Below, piece by piece: positions 32,535 to 42,990 of a stretch of 64,000 nt of DNA (positions are counted from its first letter, which is position 1; each line of letters starts with the position of its first letter). The notes beneath the pieces were generated by a model, which did not search any database, was not told the DNA's origin, and saw nothing but the letters and a program-made list of their open reading frames with translations. The stretch spans positions 2,684,397 to 2,748,396 of the forward strand of contig JALPQD010000076.1 of NCBI GenBank assembly GCA_023101885.1. Reading direction: 5' to 3'. This stretch comes from Typhlomys cinereus. Taxonomy: Eukaryota > Chordata > Mammalia > Rodentia > Platacanthomyidae. A program made the position numbers and the translations under genes.

Positions 32535-32834
32535 ACGCTGAGGTTGCTCACCTCCAGATTGGTATATTATTATAACTCTGTATGCTTAAGTTCTGGGATT
32601 TGTTGTTTTTGCTAATATTACGTCTATGCCAAATAGTTTCTAAATCAACCAGCAAATATTGTGTAAGACGCATAAATTGTTACACACTGCTAGATCTCGA
32701 TGTATTTGTTGGGTGTTGGGGTAGGACTTCAGAAGGGAGAAATATACAATTAAAAAATTGATTAGAAAATTGAAAGTTGATATATCCATAGCACTATTAA
32801 AATGGTTTTAATTTTAACTGCTTTTTAAATTTTA

Positions 32835-33015
32835 ATTACTTGTTTATGAGAAAGAGACACACACGTGCATGCCGTGGTGCATTGGTGAAGGTCAGAGGAC
32901 AACTTTAAGAAGCCAGTTCTTTCTTTCAGTTACTGTGTGGGCTTCTGGGGATTGAACTCAGGTCTCCAGGTTTCCTAGTAGATGCCTTACATGCTGAGCT
33001 ATTTTGCTGGCTCTG
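32835..33015 (-). repeat. B3-like SINE
   Basis: On the + strand 'gaaggtcagaggacaacttt', 'ggggattgaactcaggtctc' and 'atgctgagctattttgctgg' match an inverted rodent B3/B2 SINE. Confidence 0.75.
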
Positions 33016-33324
33016 TTTGTTTGTTTATTTTTCAATACAACAGATCAGACTTCAGTAAGCTGTTGTTGAGGGTTTATTATGACTTCCAGAAGAGAAACCC
33101 TGTGAAGGTCTGGGGATTTTATATGCAGTATATAAAAATATTTATTTAGCTGCCTAATTCTGAACAGTGTCTGACACTCAGTATATATATTTTTTTAATC
33201 CACTGAGTGACTGCTGGACAGTCTAGACCTCAGGCATGAGTTACATAAAAAATGCTCCCTGGTTTGAAGATGCTCATGCCCCAGTGGGAGACACAAGTGT
33301 GGGTCAAGTGATTGTTGCAGTTCA
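33016..33324. other. Unassigned sequence with weak L2-like end
   Basis: 'tgctcatgccccagtgggag' (33270-33289) hints at the L2 3' region, but the match is too short to call. Confidence 0.4.
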
Positions 33325-33725
33325 CCTGCAATATTGCTGATAAATGACCATCAAATGACTTAAGGGAACAAGGGGTTTATTTCCTTACAACAGTCCAGTT
33401 ACAGTTCTCAGTCCAGCTTGACAGGAGAGCATGTACCAACAGTGGGGCCGAGGGAACTGGCCACACCATCTCTACACAACAGCTGAGAGAGGAACAATCC
33501 TTACTTGCCAGTCCACGTCTGGCCAAGTGTACAAAAGGATGCTGACTCTGTCAACCAGATGTCTGTATTTTATTTCAGGGCCTGATCCCACCCACCACAG
33601 GCTGGGCCTTCCCCATCAGCTAGACAATCCCCTGCAGGTTTGCTCTATGCCCAGTGATCCTCTACAAATGTGCCCAGAGCGCAAACCCTCAACTGTCAAG
33701 GTGACGCCTGTGCCTAATATGACAG
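33325..33725 (+). mobile_element. hAT/URR1-like repeat, copy 2
   Basis: Direct-orientation partner of 30345-30705: 'gctgataaatgaccatcaaa', 'cagtccagttacagttctca' and 'ggccttccccatcagctaga'. It ends in 'gtgacgcctgtgcctaatat'. Many scattered differences between the copies argue for independent insertions rather than a segmental duplication. Confidence 0.55.
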
Positions 33726-33769
33726 TGATGAAGAGAAATGAGTCCCATGTGGTCCCTGGCCATTGTTAA

Positions 33770-33848
33770 GGTGCACACTTTTGGGCCCATCCCAGGTCTA
33801 CTTCATCAGAACCCCAGGGCCAGCAAGTCAGGTTTTCACAGGCCTCAG
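33770..33848 (+). mobile_element. MER5A-like (hAT-Charlie) fragment
   Basis: 'tgggcccatcccaggtctac', 'ttcatcagaaccccagggcc' and 'agcaagtcaggttttcacag' follow the centre of MER5A (gggccccaccccagacctactgaatcagaa... cccagcaatctgtgttttaaca). It is one arm of an inverted pair with 34065-34145. Confidence 0.6.
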
Positions 33849-34064
33849 AGGACTTTGGGCTGAGAGCCCTGTGTGTGGATGTGGCTGGAGGAACATAAAT
33901 GATGGTAGAAGGCAGCAAACACCCTGTAGAGCCCTAAAGGACCTTGTAGAAACCAAAGTTCAAGCCGGGCCTGAGGCAGGGCTCAGGGTGCACCAGGTGA
34001 TATGGGCCGAGAGAACAGGAAGAAACAGATGACAGGATTCTCTAGAGGGCAGAAAGCAAAGCAT

Positions 34065-34145
34065 GAGCTTACACCTGTGAAAACCTGACTCGCTGGCCCT
34101 GGGGGGTTCTGATGCAGTAGACCTGGGATGGGCCCAAAAGCTTAC
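34065..34145 (-). mobile_element. MER5A-like fragment, inverted partner
   Basis: Reverse complement of 33770-33848 with only a few differences over about 70 bases, including 'gtgaaaacctgactcgctgg' and 'gacctgggatgggcccaaaa'. The spacer of about 215 bases has no recognisable content. Confidence 0.6.
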
Positions 34146-34149
34146 ACCA

Positions 34150-34880
34150 TATGGTCTGGGTAGAAAGACCAACAACTAGGTAGCTGTTCAGTCCCCACAG
34201 TGCCACAGTCTTCTGAGCACAATGGAAGGTTTTGATGTCATCGAAGAACAGTGGTGGCGGCAGCAGCAACAGGGTCAAACTCGCCAGCAAGAAGGGCAGG
34301 AAAGTGGGCAAAATGCAGAAGCTCCCCTCTCAGACTTCTTTATATCTGGGTCTCTACTGGGGTGTGCCACCCACATTTAGGATGCGTCTTCCCATTTTAA
34401 TTAAGCTAGTCAAGATAATCCCTCATAGGCATGCCCAACGGCCAGCCTGGTTTAAATGATCCTTCCCCCATGTGCCCAAAGGCTGGCTGGTGAGCTATTC
34501 TAGATCTTCTCAAGTTGATAATATTAACCATCACAAAGAGCCACCCTTGCATGGGACAGGAAAGTGGCAGAGCTCTGGGAATGTTAAACCCTTCATTGAT
34601 CTCTCAGAGCCACAGTGCTAGATTCGCTGGAGTTCCTTTGCTTCTCCCCCATCCCTTTTGCTGCTTTTTTGATAGCACGACACGATTGACTCAGACCAGG
34701 TATTCTCAATCATCTGAGGCCAGGTGATTGTGTCGTGGGGTTCTGTGGTTCTGATTCTGTGTGCCAGACATCCTGCATGTCGAAGAGTTTACCCACAACT
34801 CAGGCTTCTACCTTAGATCCAGCAGAACATCCTCCCCCAACCTCCCCAACAAGGCAGCTGCACGCTCAAGTGACCCAGTT
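34150..34880. other. Unassigned sequence
   Basis: Short open frames on both strands, none recognisable; no clear repeat. Confidence 0.6.
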
Positions 34881-34881
34881 G

Positions 34882-34975
34882 GTAAAATTCTAGCCTTGAA
34901 AAGATAAGAACCCGAGATATGGTGGTCCACGTCTTGTATCCTCAGCACTGGAGAGGGGAGACTGCTTTTTAGTTA
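34882..34975 (+). repeat. ID-B1 dimer remnant
   Basis: 'gacccagttggtaaaattct' (ID-like) followed by 'gagatatggtggtccacgtc' and 'ctcagcactggagaggggag' (B1-like). Confidence 0.45.
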
Positions 34976-35299
34976 GATGGTGAAGCATTGACAAAAGCTG
35001 AGGAGGAACGGGGTGTTGCGAGAACAAAGACATGCATTATTCGGAGCCTCAAGATAGCAACTATAAGACCATGTCATCATCCTGAGTTATCCTCAAGAAT
35101 GCTCCAGGCATTTGGAACACAGTCATTTTCCATTGATGCAAATTTGTCCCCAGCACTTATCAAAGGCATTTGGAATCAACTAGAATTGTCAAGGACAACA
35201 GGACTCTCACTCTGTATTGTGTGTGCAGGTGGACGGCCCTTAAGCAAGAACAGCCAATCACTTATCCACCCCATTCCATAGGGGATCTTTTCCTCTAGA

Positions 35300-35700
35300 T
35301 GTATGTAGTAGTTAGTTACAGTTGTCAACTTGACAATTGAAGGCTCAGTTCTGGACACATTTGGAAAGAATTAGTAGTTGAATTAAGCCCTGGACAAGCC
35401 TGCAGGAGATTGTCTAGTTGGTGAGGGGAGACCCAGCTGATGATGGGCGGAACGCTTCCCAAGACAGGTAGATAAGATTGGAGGGAACTGGCTTAGTAAA
35501 TTGGCCTACCTTGGTGTATTTGGACAGTCATGTTGTCTAGCAAATGAGGTTTTTCCACTTTCTCTGCAGACCTACAGATAATGGTTTGGACAGTTCCCTC
35601 TGCCCCTGGTATCAGCTCTCTTGCCAAACTGCATTAAAAACTGTAACGGGACAATCTTAAACCAGAGTAAAACCCCTTGTTCACCCTTAATCTATTAAGA
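35300..35700 (-). mobile_element. hAT/URR1-like repeat, copy 3 (inverted)
   Basis: Starts 'tagttacagttgtcaacttg', the inverse of the end of copies 1 and 2. It continues 'aagacaggtagataag' and 'agtaaaaccccttgttcacc', which on the - strand corresponds to the 'aacaaggggtttatt' start of copy 2. It is in opposite orientation to copies 1 and 2. Confidence 0.55.
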
Positions 35701-35889
35701 ATTTATAATAACTTGCAGGCAAACTGCAAAAATGTGGCAGGCCGGTCAGGCAGGGTTCTGAACCCCCAATCAGAAATCACCACCTTCTAGAGTTGCAGTG
35801 AGCCACCCTCAATATTAAACTGACTTTGAATTGGATAGAATGAGGCAGAACTGACTTTGATCCAGGTCTGACATCAAGCTCCCATAGGT

Positions 35890-36030
35890 TTTGTTTTATT
35901 CTTTTCTTTCCTTTTTTATTGTTTGAGACACGGTCTCCCCACATGCATAGCCCAGGCTGGCCACCAACTGGCAGCCCTCCTGCCTGAGCCTCTTGAGTCT
36001 GGGACTCTGGGAGGGCCCAGGGGAACCTGG
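35890..36030 (-). repeat. B1-type SINE
   Basis: 'ttgagacacggtctccccac', 'gcatagcccaggctggccac' and 'cctcttgagtctgggactct' run as an inverted B1. Confidence 0.7.
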
Positions 36031-36140
36031 CTTTACGTTCATTCATTTGAGCATCTGCCACCGTGCAACAGCGGAGCGGAACCCCAGAGCTGGGCCCGGG
36101 TTAGGTAACCTAGAAAACAGTGCAGGATTGTAAGTTATTG

Positions 36141-36385
36141 TGTTGGGGAAGAATCCTCATTTACCCCAATTGAGAAACTTTAATTGAGATTTTAATTAAG
36201 CATGTGGGCCAGAATCATAAAGAATTCTAGCAGGGGTTTCTGAAGTTACACGCTGTTTTATAGGAAAATCGTTAAACAAGAAGGGAGAGGGGGTGGGGTG
36301 AGATAACAGTTCACAAGCAGGTTTTACACTTTTCCAGATATTTATAACCGAGGTCACGGGGCCACCATGATTCCCAGACCTGACA
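36141..36385 (-). mobile_element. Solo LTR-like element
   Basis: Read on the - strand it starts TGTCAGGTCTGGG (36385), has a TATA-like 'cctataaaacagcgtg' (about 36250-36265), an 'aattaaag' polyadenylation-like signal and ends 'gattcttccccaaca' at 36141, giving TG...CA termini. Flanking hexamers ttattg and tctttg match at four of six positions. No internal viral genes are present. Confidence 0.5.
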
Positions 36386-36389
36386 TCTT

Positions 36390-37345
36390 TGTTATCTTGC
36401 AGCTGTGGGGAGTTACCCCAGACTGCCAGGCATCAAGTGCTCTGGGCACTGAAGGTTAGAAGGGGAGGGAAATCAACTCCCTTCCTGCCACTTCTAGTGG
36501 GAGGGGGTGTGCATGGCAGTTTTAATCCTTTTTCTGCTTCAGTTGCTTCCCTAAACTACTTCTGTAGCAATTGGTCCAACTTTCAAAAGCCAAAGACTTC
36601 CTTACTCTGCCCTGTTCCTTTCACTGCATTACTTGGCTTTCTCAGCACCATCTTCCTGCTCACTCCACAAAGCAGTGCCAGTGTTTTATACTTGGCTCAA
36701 GGGAAATGCTCCCAACTCCTAAGGGCCAAGGCCCGCTGGGTCCCTGAGCCTTCATGAGATGATTGAAGGACCCCCTCCCCTTTCTGTGGCCCTCTTCCCA
36801 TCTCTTGCCTCAGCCTTGGTTAGGTGTTTCCTGCCTCTGCCTCCCTCCTCATAAGGGCTCCTTTGTGCCCTCTGCCTTTGCCTCCTTTCCAACGCTGCCC
36901 ACAGAGTGCAAACCCACCTGGCAGCTCCATCAGGAGGAACTGGACATATTAGATCGGGAAGGATGGGGGGGACTGAGAGCAGCTGGGGCCCAGAGGGTCC
37001 AAGAGAGAAGCCACGTAGCAGAGTGGACATCAGGGTCACCAGAAGTTCTGGTCAGAGCCGCCCTGTTCTACTTACAGACTTGGGGGTTTCAGTACTTAAT
37101 TTATTTACTTTGTGGTATTGGTTTGGTTTTGGGATTTGGGCGTGGGGTTTTACATTTACCCACGGTTTCAATTCCTATCATGAAGCTCTCCACACTCCTG
37201 GTGAACTGTGTGCTATACACTACTTGGGCATCCCTCTCAGCATCATGGTCTTCATCATTAGACCAATGAATTCCTTCTGCCCCAGCCAAGTCAGAGATCA
37301 CTGTAACAAGAGCCGGGAGAGGACCGTGAAAAGCCATTATTTATT
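36390..37345. other. Unassigned GC-richer sequence
   Basis: Several overlapping open frames of 95-168 codons on both strands (for example + 36763-37269) but no splice logic, no similarity to families known to me and mutually shadowing frames. I regard them as chance in a less AT-rich block. Confidence 0.6.
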
Positions 37346-37349
37346 TTAG

Positions 37350-37362
37350 CCAGCAGAGGGCG
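37350..37362 (+). promoter_or_regulatory. Consensus CTCF core motif
   Basis: CCAGCAGAGGGCG matches the CTCF core CCASYAGRKGGCR at every position. It lies in unique-looking sequence about midway between the ends of CDADC1 and CAB39L. Binding is inferred from sequence only. Confidence 0.5.
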
Positions 37363-37584
37363 ACATGTCCCAGAAACTGAAGGAGAGGCCCTGCAGCACT
37401 TCGATCTATACTCAGAAATGGGGAACTGAGGGTGAAGGTGAAGGGGTCACCATAAGCGAGCCAGGCACATTGCTCATGGCTGGCTGCCCCCATTGACAAG
37501 CAGGGAGAGGAGGAGAGGCTGAAGTCACAAGGCCCTTGGGAACATTCCTGGAGAGACACGAAGAAATGCCTGTCAGGCTCTAAA

Positions 37585-37960
37585 GACAGACCAGAGGAAT
37601 GACGCCACCCAAGTCTAGCTTTCCAACCAGTGAGGAGATTTTAGTTGATAGAGAAGGGCCCAGCCCACAATGGGTGGGACCACTCAATCCCTGGGCAGGT
37701 GAATAAGATGAAGGAAACTGGTTCAGAAAGTATACCAAGTATCCTTTGGTATACTTGGCCAGACATGCTGGTCTGGCAAGTAAGGATTGTCCCTCTCTCA
37801 GCAGTCCTGTGGCTACATGGAGATGGTGCGGTGTGAGTTCCCTCGTTAAGCTAGATTAAGAACTGTGATCAGATAATCATAAGTCAAAATACTTTCCCCT
37901 CTAAACCATTGGGTCTTGAATTTGTCAGCAACATGCAGAGTAACTGCTCAGGAATCTTGC
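37585..37960 (-). mobile_element. hAT/URR1-like repeat, copy 4 (inverted)
   Basis: 'gaggagattttagttgatag', 'gcccagcccacaatgggtgg' and 'tgctggtctggcaagtaagg' align with the 35300 copy. Same orientation as copy 3. Confidence 0.5.
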
Positions 37961-37964
37961 TTGG

Positions 37965-39060
37965 TCAGGTCTGACCTGTGAAACAGATTGCTGTGGAGAT
38001 GGGGGCAGACAGAGGGGGCACAGAGCAAAGTTCAGATTTGGTCCATGCCTCAGGAGCCACCTTTAGGTTGGCATGGATGAGAGACAGAGAAGATGGTCAC
38101 CATCTTCTGGTTTCTGGCATGAACATCTCAGGAACTGGGGGAGATAGGTGCAAAGAGAAGGGCAGGGAGACCTTGCTACACTTCAGACACTGCCTAGGTA
38201 ATGGCCAGAAAGCCAACTGGCAGGCAGGTGTGCCCGCCAGCTGAGATCCACGCAGACACTGGGAAGCCATGCACCGTAGTCACCAACCTGCGCGGAGCCT
38301 GATGCAGGGATTTTGAGAGCATTTCAGTTGTGCGTGGCCCAGGGTCCTAAGCTGCCAGATATTCAGTCACTGAAAGTTAACGTGAGACAGTGGCTCTGCG
38401 TTTGTTGTCTTATGCCAATAAAAGTTAAAGCTCAGACTCTTCTGGCAGTGTGCAAAGTGGAAACAAGCTTTAGTAAGCATTCGTGGAAGCGAGAAATTGG
38501 GAAACATAAGACATTAAGGAAAAATAAGAGAAACTCCTGAGAGTGAAAGGGACTTCTGAGAGAGGGAAAATTTATTCAAACTTCTTTCCAGGGCACTGTC
38601 AGAAACAGATCAAAAATGGAGGTAATTGCTAATTAAGTTAATTTCTTGAGCTACTGTAGTGGATACTGTGGAGAGCCACACGCTCTGTGCATCCACCCAG
38701 CCCTGACCATCAACAAGGAAATGATCCAGCACCATTCCTGTGAAACCCACCCAGTGGGAGGGAGTTGAGTGAAGCCCCCTCATCTCACTTGTGCTAGTGT
38801 TAGCTGTTGACTTTGACTGTCTGTTTGTGGCTGGCCCCTGGTGTAGCTACTTCTGACTTTGCAGGTGTTTCTTAAGTGCCGTTAATTATACTGATCTCTC
38901 CTTGTTCTTGCATTGACGTGACCAGCTAGCAGCTTTACTATGGCCGAGAGTTCATCACAGCCACCAAGCTGTGACTGTAGTCTTTCTTGGTTGCCTCATA
39001 TTTAACTCCTTGTCTATGGCATGGTGTGGGGTGATCTCTTTGGTGGAAACCTTTGGTTAG
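37965..39060. other. Unassigned intergenic sequence
   Basis: No gene, RNA or named repeat recognised. Short open frames only. Confidence 0.6.
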
Positions 39061-39064
39061 AAAC

Positions 39065-39255
39065 TATCCTGGGGCCAGCAAATGGCTCAGTGGGTAACAG
39101 CACCTACGCACAAACTGAGTTTGATCCCTGGAGTCCACATGGTAGAAGAGAGAACTAACTTCTGTCCTGTAACCTGTAACCTCCACATGCGAGGAGGAGT
39201 AGCATGTATGTACATTCTCTTTCTCTCTCTCTCTCCAAAAAATAAGCAAAATATT
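39065..39255 (+). repeat. B3-like SINE
   Basis: 'ggggccagcaaatggctcag', 'actgagtttgatccctggag', 'ccacatggtagaagagag' and 'cctgtaacctccacatgcg' match rodent B3-type SINEs, with a CT-rich tail. Confidence 0.8.
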
Positions 39256-39774
39256 AAAAAAGAAACCATATTTAATTGCAATTTCATCTGTTGTAGTTAG
39301 CCTTAGTAGAAGCAAGACTATGTGAAAGGGTAATGGTATCTGACATGCAATCACTGGGAGAGGATGCATTCAAGTTGTCCAGCCAACTTGCAGATAACTG
39401 GCCTTATTTCTTAGAGCCTGTCTCTTATCAGGTCTACTTGACTGTCTTATACCCTGAAATGAGCTGTTTGTTTCTTATCCCTAGAGCTCCTGGCTTTGAC
39501 TTCTAACATCCCTTCCCACTGAAACATACTTAAGCAACTAGAAGTTTCACCACGGTTTCTGTTACCTTGCCACTCACTGAAAGCTTGCTCCTGCCTCAAT
39601 TCTAAACCTGCAAAGCTATCCAGGGAAGGGGATATAGGAAGAAGAGAGGGCCAAACTCAGCATGCTCTTCCCAGATACCAGGTCAGGAAGGACGAGGCCT
39701 ATAGGGCTGACCCGGAGAGTGGGTTCCATAGGAATCAGACGATAGGGCTGTGACAGGAACCCACTTCTATGGCT

Positions 39775-40460
39775 AGGAATGTGGAGTGGCAGAGCATCTA
39801 CCTAGCATGCATGAGCATGCAGTCAGTCCCAGGACTGCATAAACCAGGCATAAGCATCCAGTCAATCCCAGGACTGCTATACTAGGCAATGTTGCCAAAT
39901 CCCCACCGTATAATAGGCCAGCTGGAGGGAAGAGGGGAAACAGCAGGGGCCTTGTGGGCTCGAGGCAAATGGGCAAGCCAGCGAGGGGGTCACCACCCAG
40001 ACCCCGGGAGTCAGGCCAGAAGCAGCAGGCAGAGGACGAGTTCGCTGCTGACTCAGCTTTATTCAGGAAGTGTTTGGGCTTATACAGAGCCGGAGTCCAA
40101 TCAGGTGTTGCCATCCCTCCGCTGGGGTGTGGGGGGGGAGACAGCCACCAATCATTTGACTGTTTACTAGGTGTCCATTGCAGGCAGGTTAGATGGCCGC
40201 TTCCCATTGGTTGTTCATCCTTCCACCTGTGTGGTTCCTCTATTGGGACATGTCGGTACCCTGGAGCCCAGAGTAGGGCCTCCCTCAATCGGTAGTGCCA
40301 CAAGGCATGAGCAATCCCAGGACTGCATAAACCAGGCATGGCGGTGCATGTCTGCAATCCTAGCTGTTGGAGAGGCTGGAAGCAAGAGGATCAGAAGCGC
40401 AGGGTCACCCTCCTGGGTTCCATGGGGAGCTGGAGGCCAACCTGGATTACAGCAGACCCT
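39775..40460 (+). repeat. ID-B1 dimeric SINE interrupted by a solo LTR
   Basis: The ID-like part is at 39775-39885 and contains a partial internal duplication of 'caggactgcataaaccaggc' type sequence. The B1 part resumes at about 40312 ('aaccaggcatggcggtgcat', 'gcaatcctagctgttggaga'). The gap is the LTR at 39890-40302. Confidence 0.6.
39890..40302 (-). mobile_element. Solo LTR (ERVK-like) with TG...CA ends and 6-bp duplication
   Basis: The boundaries are clear. On the - strand it begins TGTGGCACTACC at 40302 and ends GGCAACA at 39890. The flanks aggcaa (39884-39889) and aggcat (40303-40308) match at five of six positions, as for class II ERVs. U3 holds several CCAAT/ATTGG boxes, a TATA-like 'gtataagcc' (about 40077-40085) and the signal AATAAA (about 40058-40063). 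No provirus body remains, so it arose by LTR-LTR recombination or is a relic. Confidence 0.75.
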
Positions 40461-40464
40461 ATGG

Positions 40465-40995
40465 GTAGGTGGGTGGAGTTTGTCCCTTGTCCTGCAGCCC
40501 AGAGTTGGCAGTCAATGAGGAGGGATCATACTCTCCCTCCCGAATCTGTTGACGGAGGCCTTGGCTGGTCCTGGGGGGACTTCTTAGGGGAGGTGGGGTG
40601 CAGCAGAGGTGGGTTATGGGAACCTTTGGAAGAAAAGGTAGCATGCAATATTGTGAAGCTATGAGGAGGTGCTGAGAGACAGAAGTGCGGGGGGGGGGGG
40701 GGCTGGGGCAGATGAACTGAAGGAGAAAGACAGGTGGGCGGAAGTGGGCTTCACAGGGAGCAGACATCGGAAGCTGTCCAGGCCTGGAGAGGTCACGTGG
40801 ATGTCCTTGGCAACTCGTGAAACAGGGCCTCGAGCCAGGGGTCAGGGTGGCTCATTCAAGGCCCTTCCTGTCCCCTCCTGGTAGACTGGTTCTTTCAGGG
40901 GAGTGCGGGGAAGTCAACGGGGCTCACATTTACTGGCTAGAGGTAGAGGACGAGGTCTGCTGAGGAGGTCAATGAGCACGCGGTGCAGACAGAGT
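40465..40995. other. Unassigned GC-rich sequence
   Basis: Contains a 15-base G-run (about 40688-40702) but nothing recognisable. Open frames on both strands overlap one another. Confidence 0.6.
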
Positions 40996-40999
40996 GGCC

Positions 41000-41605
41000 T
41001 AAGGGGCACAGAGGCTGGGAGAGTGCCATGATTAGATCTGGAATGTCCCTCGCAGGCTCAGGGTCGAAGCTTGGAGCTCAATGCAGTGGCGTAAAGAGGC
41101 GGGACTTTGGGGGAGGTGACAGGATAACGAAGGTGCTGATCTCAAAAAGGATTCATTTGTGGGTGGGTTCATATCGAAGGGTGGTGGAAACTCTAGGAGG
41201 TGGGGCATAGCTGGAGAAGGTAGGTCCCTGGAGACATGACCTGGAAGGACATATGTCCCCAACCCTCCGTTCTCTCCCATCCCTCCTTCCATCCCTCCCT
41301 CTCTTTTTCCCTCCCTCCCTCCCTCCCTTCTCCCTCCCTCTCTTCTTTTCTCCTCTCTCTCTCTCTCCTTCCCTCCCTTCTTCCCTCCCCTGCCCCCCAT
41401 CTTCCTGACATCAGGAGGCCAGTAGCCTTTCTCTCCATACTTCATCAAGATGTTCTGTCCTGCCACACGCGGAATAGCTGTGGAGCCAGGCTACCACGTC
41501 CAGAACCTTTGACACTGTAAACCCAAATAATCCTTTCTTCAGAGAGTTATCTTTCTAGGGTATTTTGTTACAATGACAAAAACTGACTGATACAGAGGTT
41601 CACTG
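41000..41605 (+). mobile_element. Interspersed DNA-transposon-like repeat with a pyrimidine expansion
   Basis: 'gattagatctggaatgtccc', 'ggtggaaactctaggaggtg', 'gacatgacctggaaggacat', 'atcaagatgttctgtcctgc' and 'ctttgacactgtaaacccaa' follow a widespread mammalian interspersed repeat; I lean to a MER/hAT-type family but am not sure. A CCCT/TCTC tract of about 130 bases (41265-41398) has expanded inside it. Confidence 0.45.
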
Positions 41606-41609
41606 GAGA

Positions 41610-42024
41610 CTCTTTATGATGGTCCCATTTGGTTTAAATTAAAGAGTTTGGGACTCTGGTCAGGTATAGGAAAGGGGAGACGGTCAAGAGACAACCAGAA
41701 AAAGCGACAAGAGTTTTTAATGGCTAGAAATACATGCCTGTGCAGGAAAGAACTACCTGAAAATTTGGGAAGTCTTTCTAAAGAAGGGTCCAAGCAGAGA
41801 ACTGGACAATCGCCTAGTGGGTGGAGCAGCTGAGAATGATCCAGAAACAAGGCTCTTCTCCAGGGCTGCTGGGTGGCATCGAGTCACACATCTCAGAAAG
41901 TGAGAGGTTGTTTTTGAAGCAGGTAAGCATGGGAAAAGCTTAGGAGCCAGGGTCCTGTTTGGTGGGGGTTATGAGCACTTCCTCTCTTCTAGTAGTGTAC
42001 TTGGTGCGTATGTCCTTTACCTCC

Positions 42025-42072
<48 letters not shown>

Positions 42073-42299
42073 CTGTCCAAACAATGCACTTAACAATCCC
42101 AGGCCCCGCCTATACATGTACCCCAATGTAAATAGTGGAATAAGTTCATTCTCCCCGATAACATCACACTCAGAAAGTTTTTATTCAAATAAATGTATTC
42201 CCAATACACCTGGGTGCAAACAATGGAAGGAAGCACTAATCTGACCTGAACTGGTTTGGGTGTATGCACAATAAGGTAACTTGTGTCCTCACAGCGAAC
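41610..42299. other. Unassigned sequence with (CA)n
   Basis: Holds a pure (CA)n run at 42028-42071; otherwise unrecognised. 42080-42299 may belong to the LTR that follows. Confidence 0.6.
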
Positions 42300-42695
42300 C
42301 TGTAGGGGAAATCCCTTATTTACAACCTTATGCCTATGTGTAACTGGGTGTGTATATGATTGAACTCAGATGCATCGTGAGAGGTTCCACTAAGGAAAAT
42401 AACTAATCTGTCAATCAAAATAGAAAACCTCCCAAATTATACCCCTTAGCAACCAGTCCCTCCTTCCGTTAGACCCCTATAGAAAGAGACCCCAGGCAGC
42501 AACTGGGGCCCTGAGTCTCTTCACTTACGTGGCCTGCTGCGTCTTTGTGGCACATCCTGACTTTTCTATCACTTGGCTTCAAATAAAAGTTTCTTCATTA
42601 CTTTTACAAATCTCTGTGGACTTTTATTTTTTTTTTTTAATAAAAGTCCAGGAACCTGGAAACATCTGACTCAGAACCCGCCAGCTGGTAACATT
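42300..42695 (+). mobile_element. LTR-like element
   Basis: Possible TG...CA limits 'tgtaggggaaatccc' and 'gccagctggtaaca'. It contains a TATA-like 'acccctatagaaagag', 'tcacttggcttcaaataaa' with AATAAA near 42580, and a second A/T-rich end. The architecture suits a retroviral LTR, but I cannot confirm a target duplication and the left limit may be further upstream. Confidence 0.4.
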
Positions 42696-42899
42696 TCAAA
42701 TTCCAGAATGGCTCATAAAGAAATAATTGTGGATGGGAAAATACTTTCATTATAATGAAAGCCACTGCGGTTGATTTTTGCTAAAGGGACGCCCGCTGGA
42801 ACTGGATATTGGTATGGTATAAGGATATGACAGAATGCCCTGTAGCCATGGAAGTGCATGATAAATAATATTCAATGCTTGTGAAAGTACTCATGAGCT

Positions 42900-42982
42900 G
42901 AAACAAGACGAAGGATGTTGCCTAGTACATGCAAGGCCCTTGGTTCAATCCCCAGCCCTGCGGGGAAAATAAAACAACACTT
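42900..42982 (+). repeat. ID-type SINE
   Basis: 'acgaaggatgttgcctagta', 'catgcaaggcccttggttca' and 'atccccagccctg' match the ID head and B box, followed by an A-rich tail leading into the palindrome. Confidence 0.65.
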
Positions 42983-42990
42983 ATATATGT

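Noticed and set aside
34960..35070. Acceptor followed by Asn-Gly and a Lys/Glu-rich frame, another CDADC1 tail candidate
   Set aside because: It falls at the end of an ID-B1 SINE and has no RPV or KKL-type match.
36763..37349. Overlapping 147- and 168-codon frames suggesting a gene
   Set aside because: Frames overlap in different phases and on the opposite strand, with no conserved domain or splice signals.
39773..40357. 194-codon frame on the minus strand
   Set aside because: It runs across a solo LTR and both flanking SINE halves, so it is a by-product of repeats.
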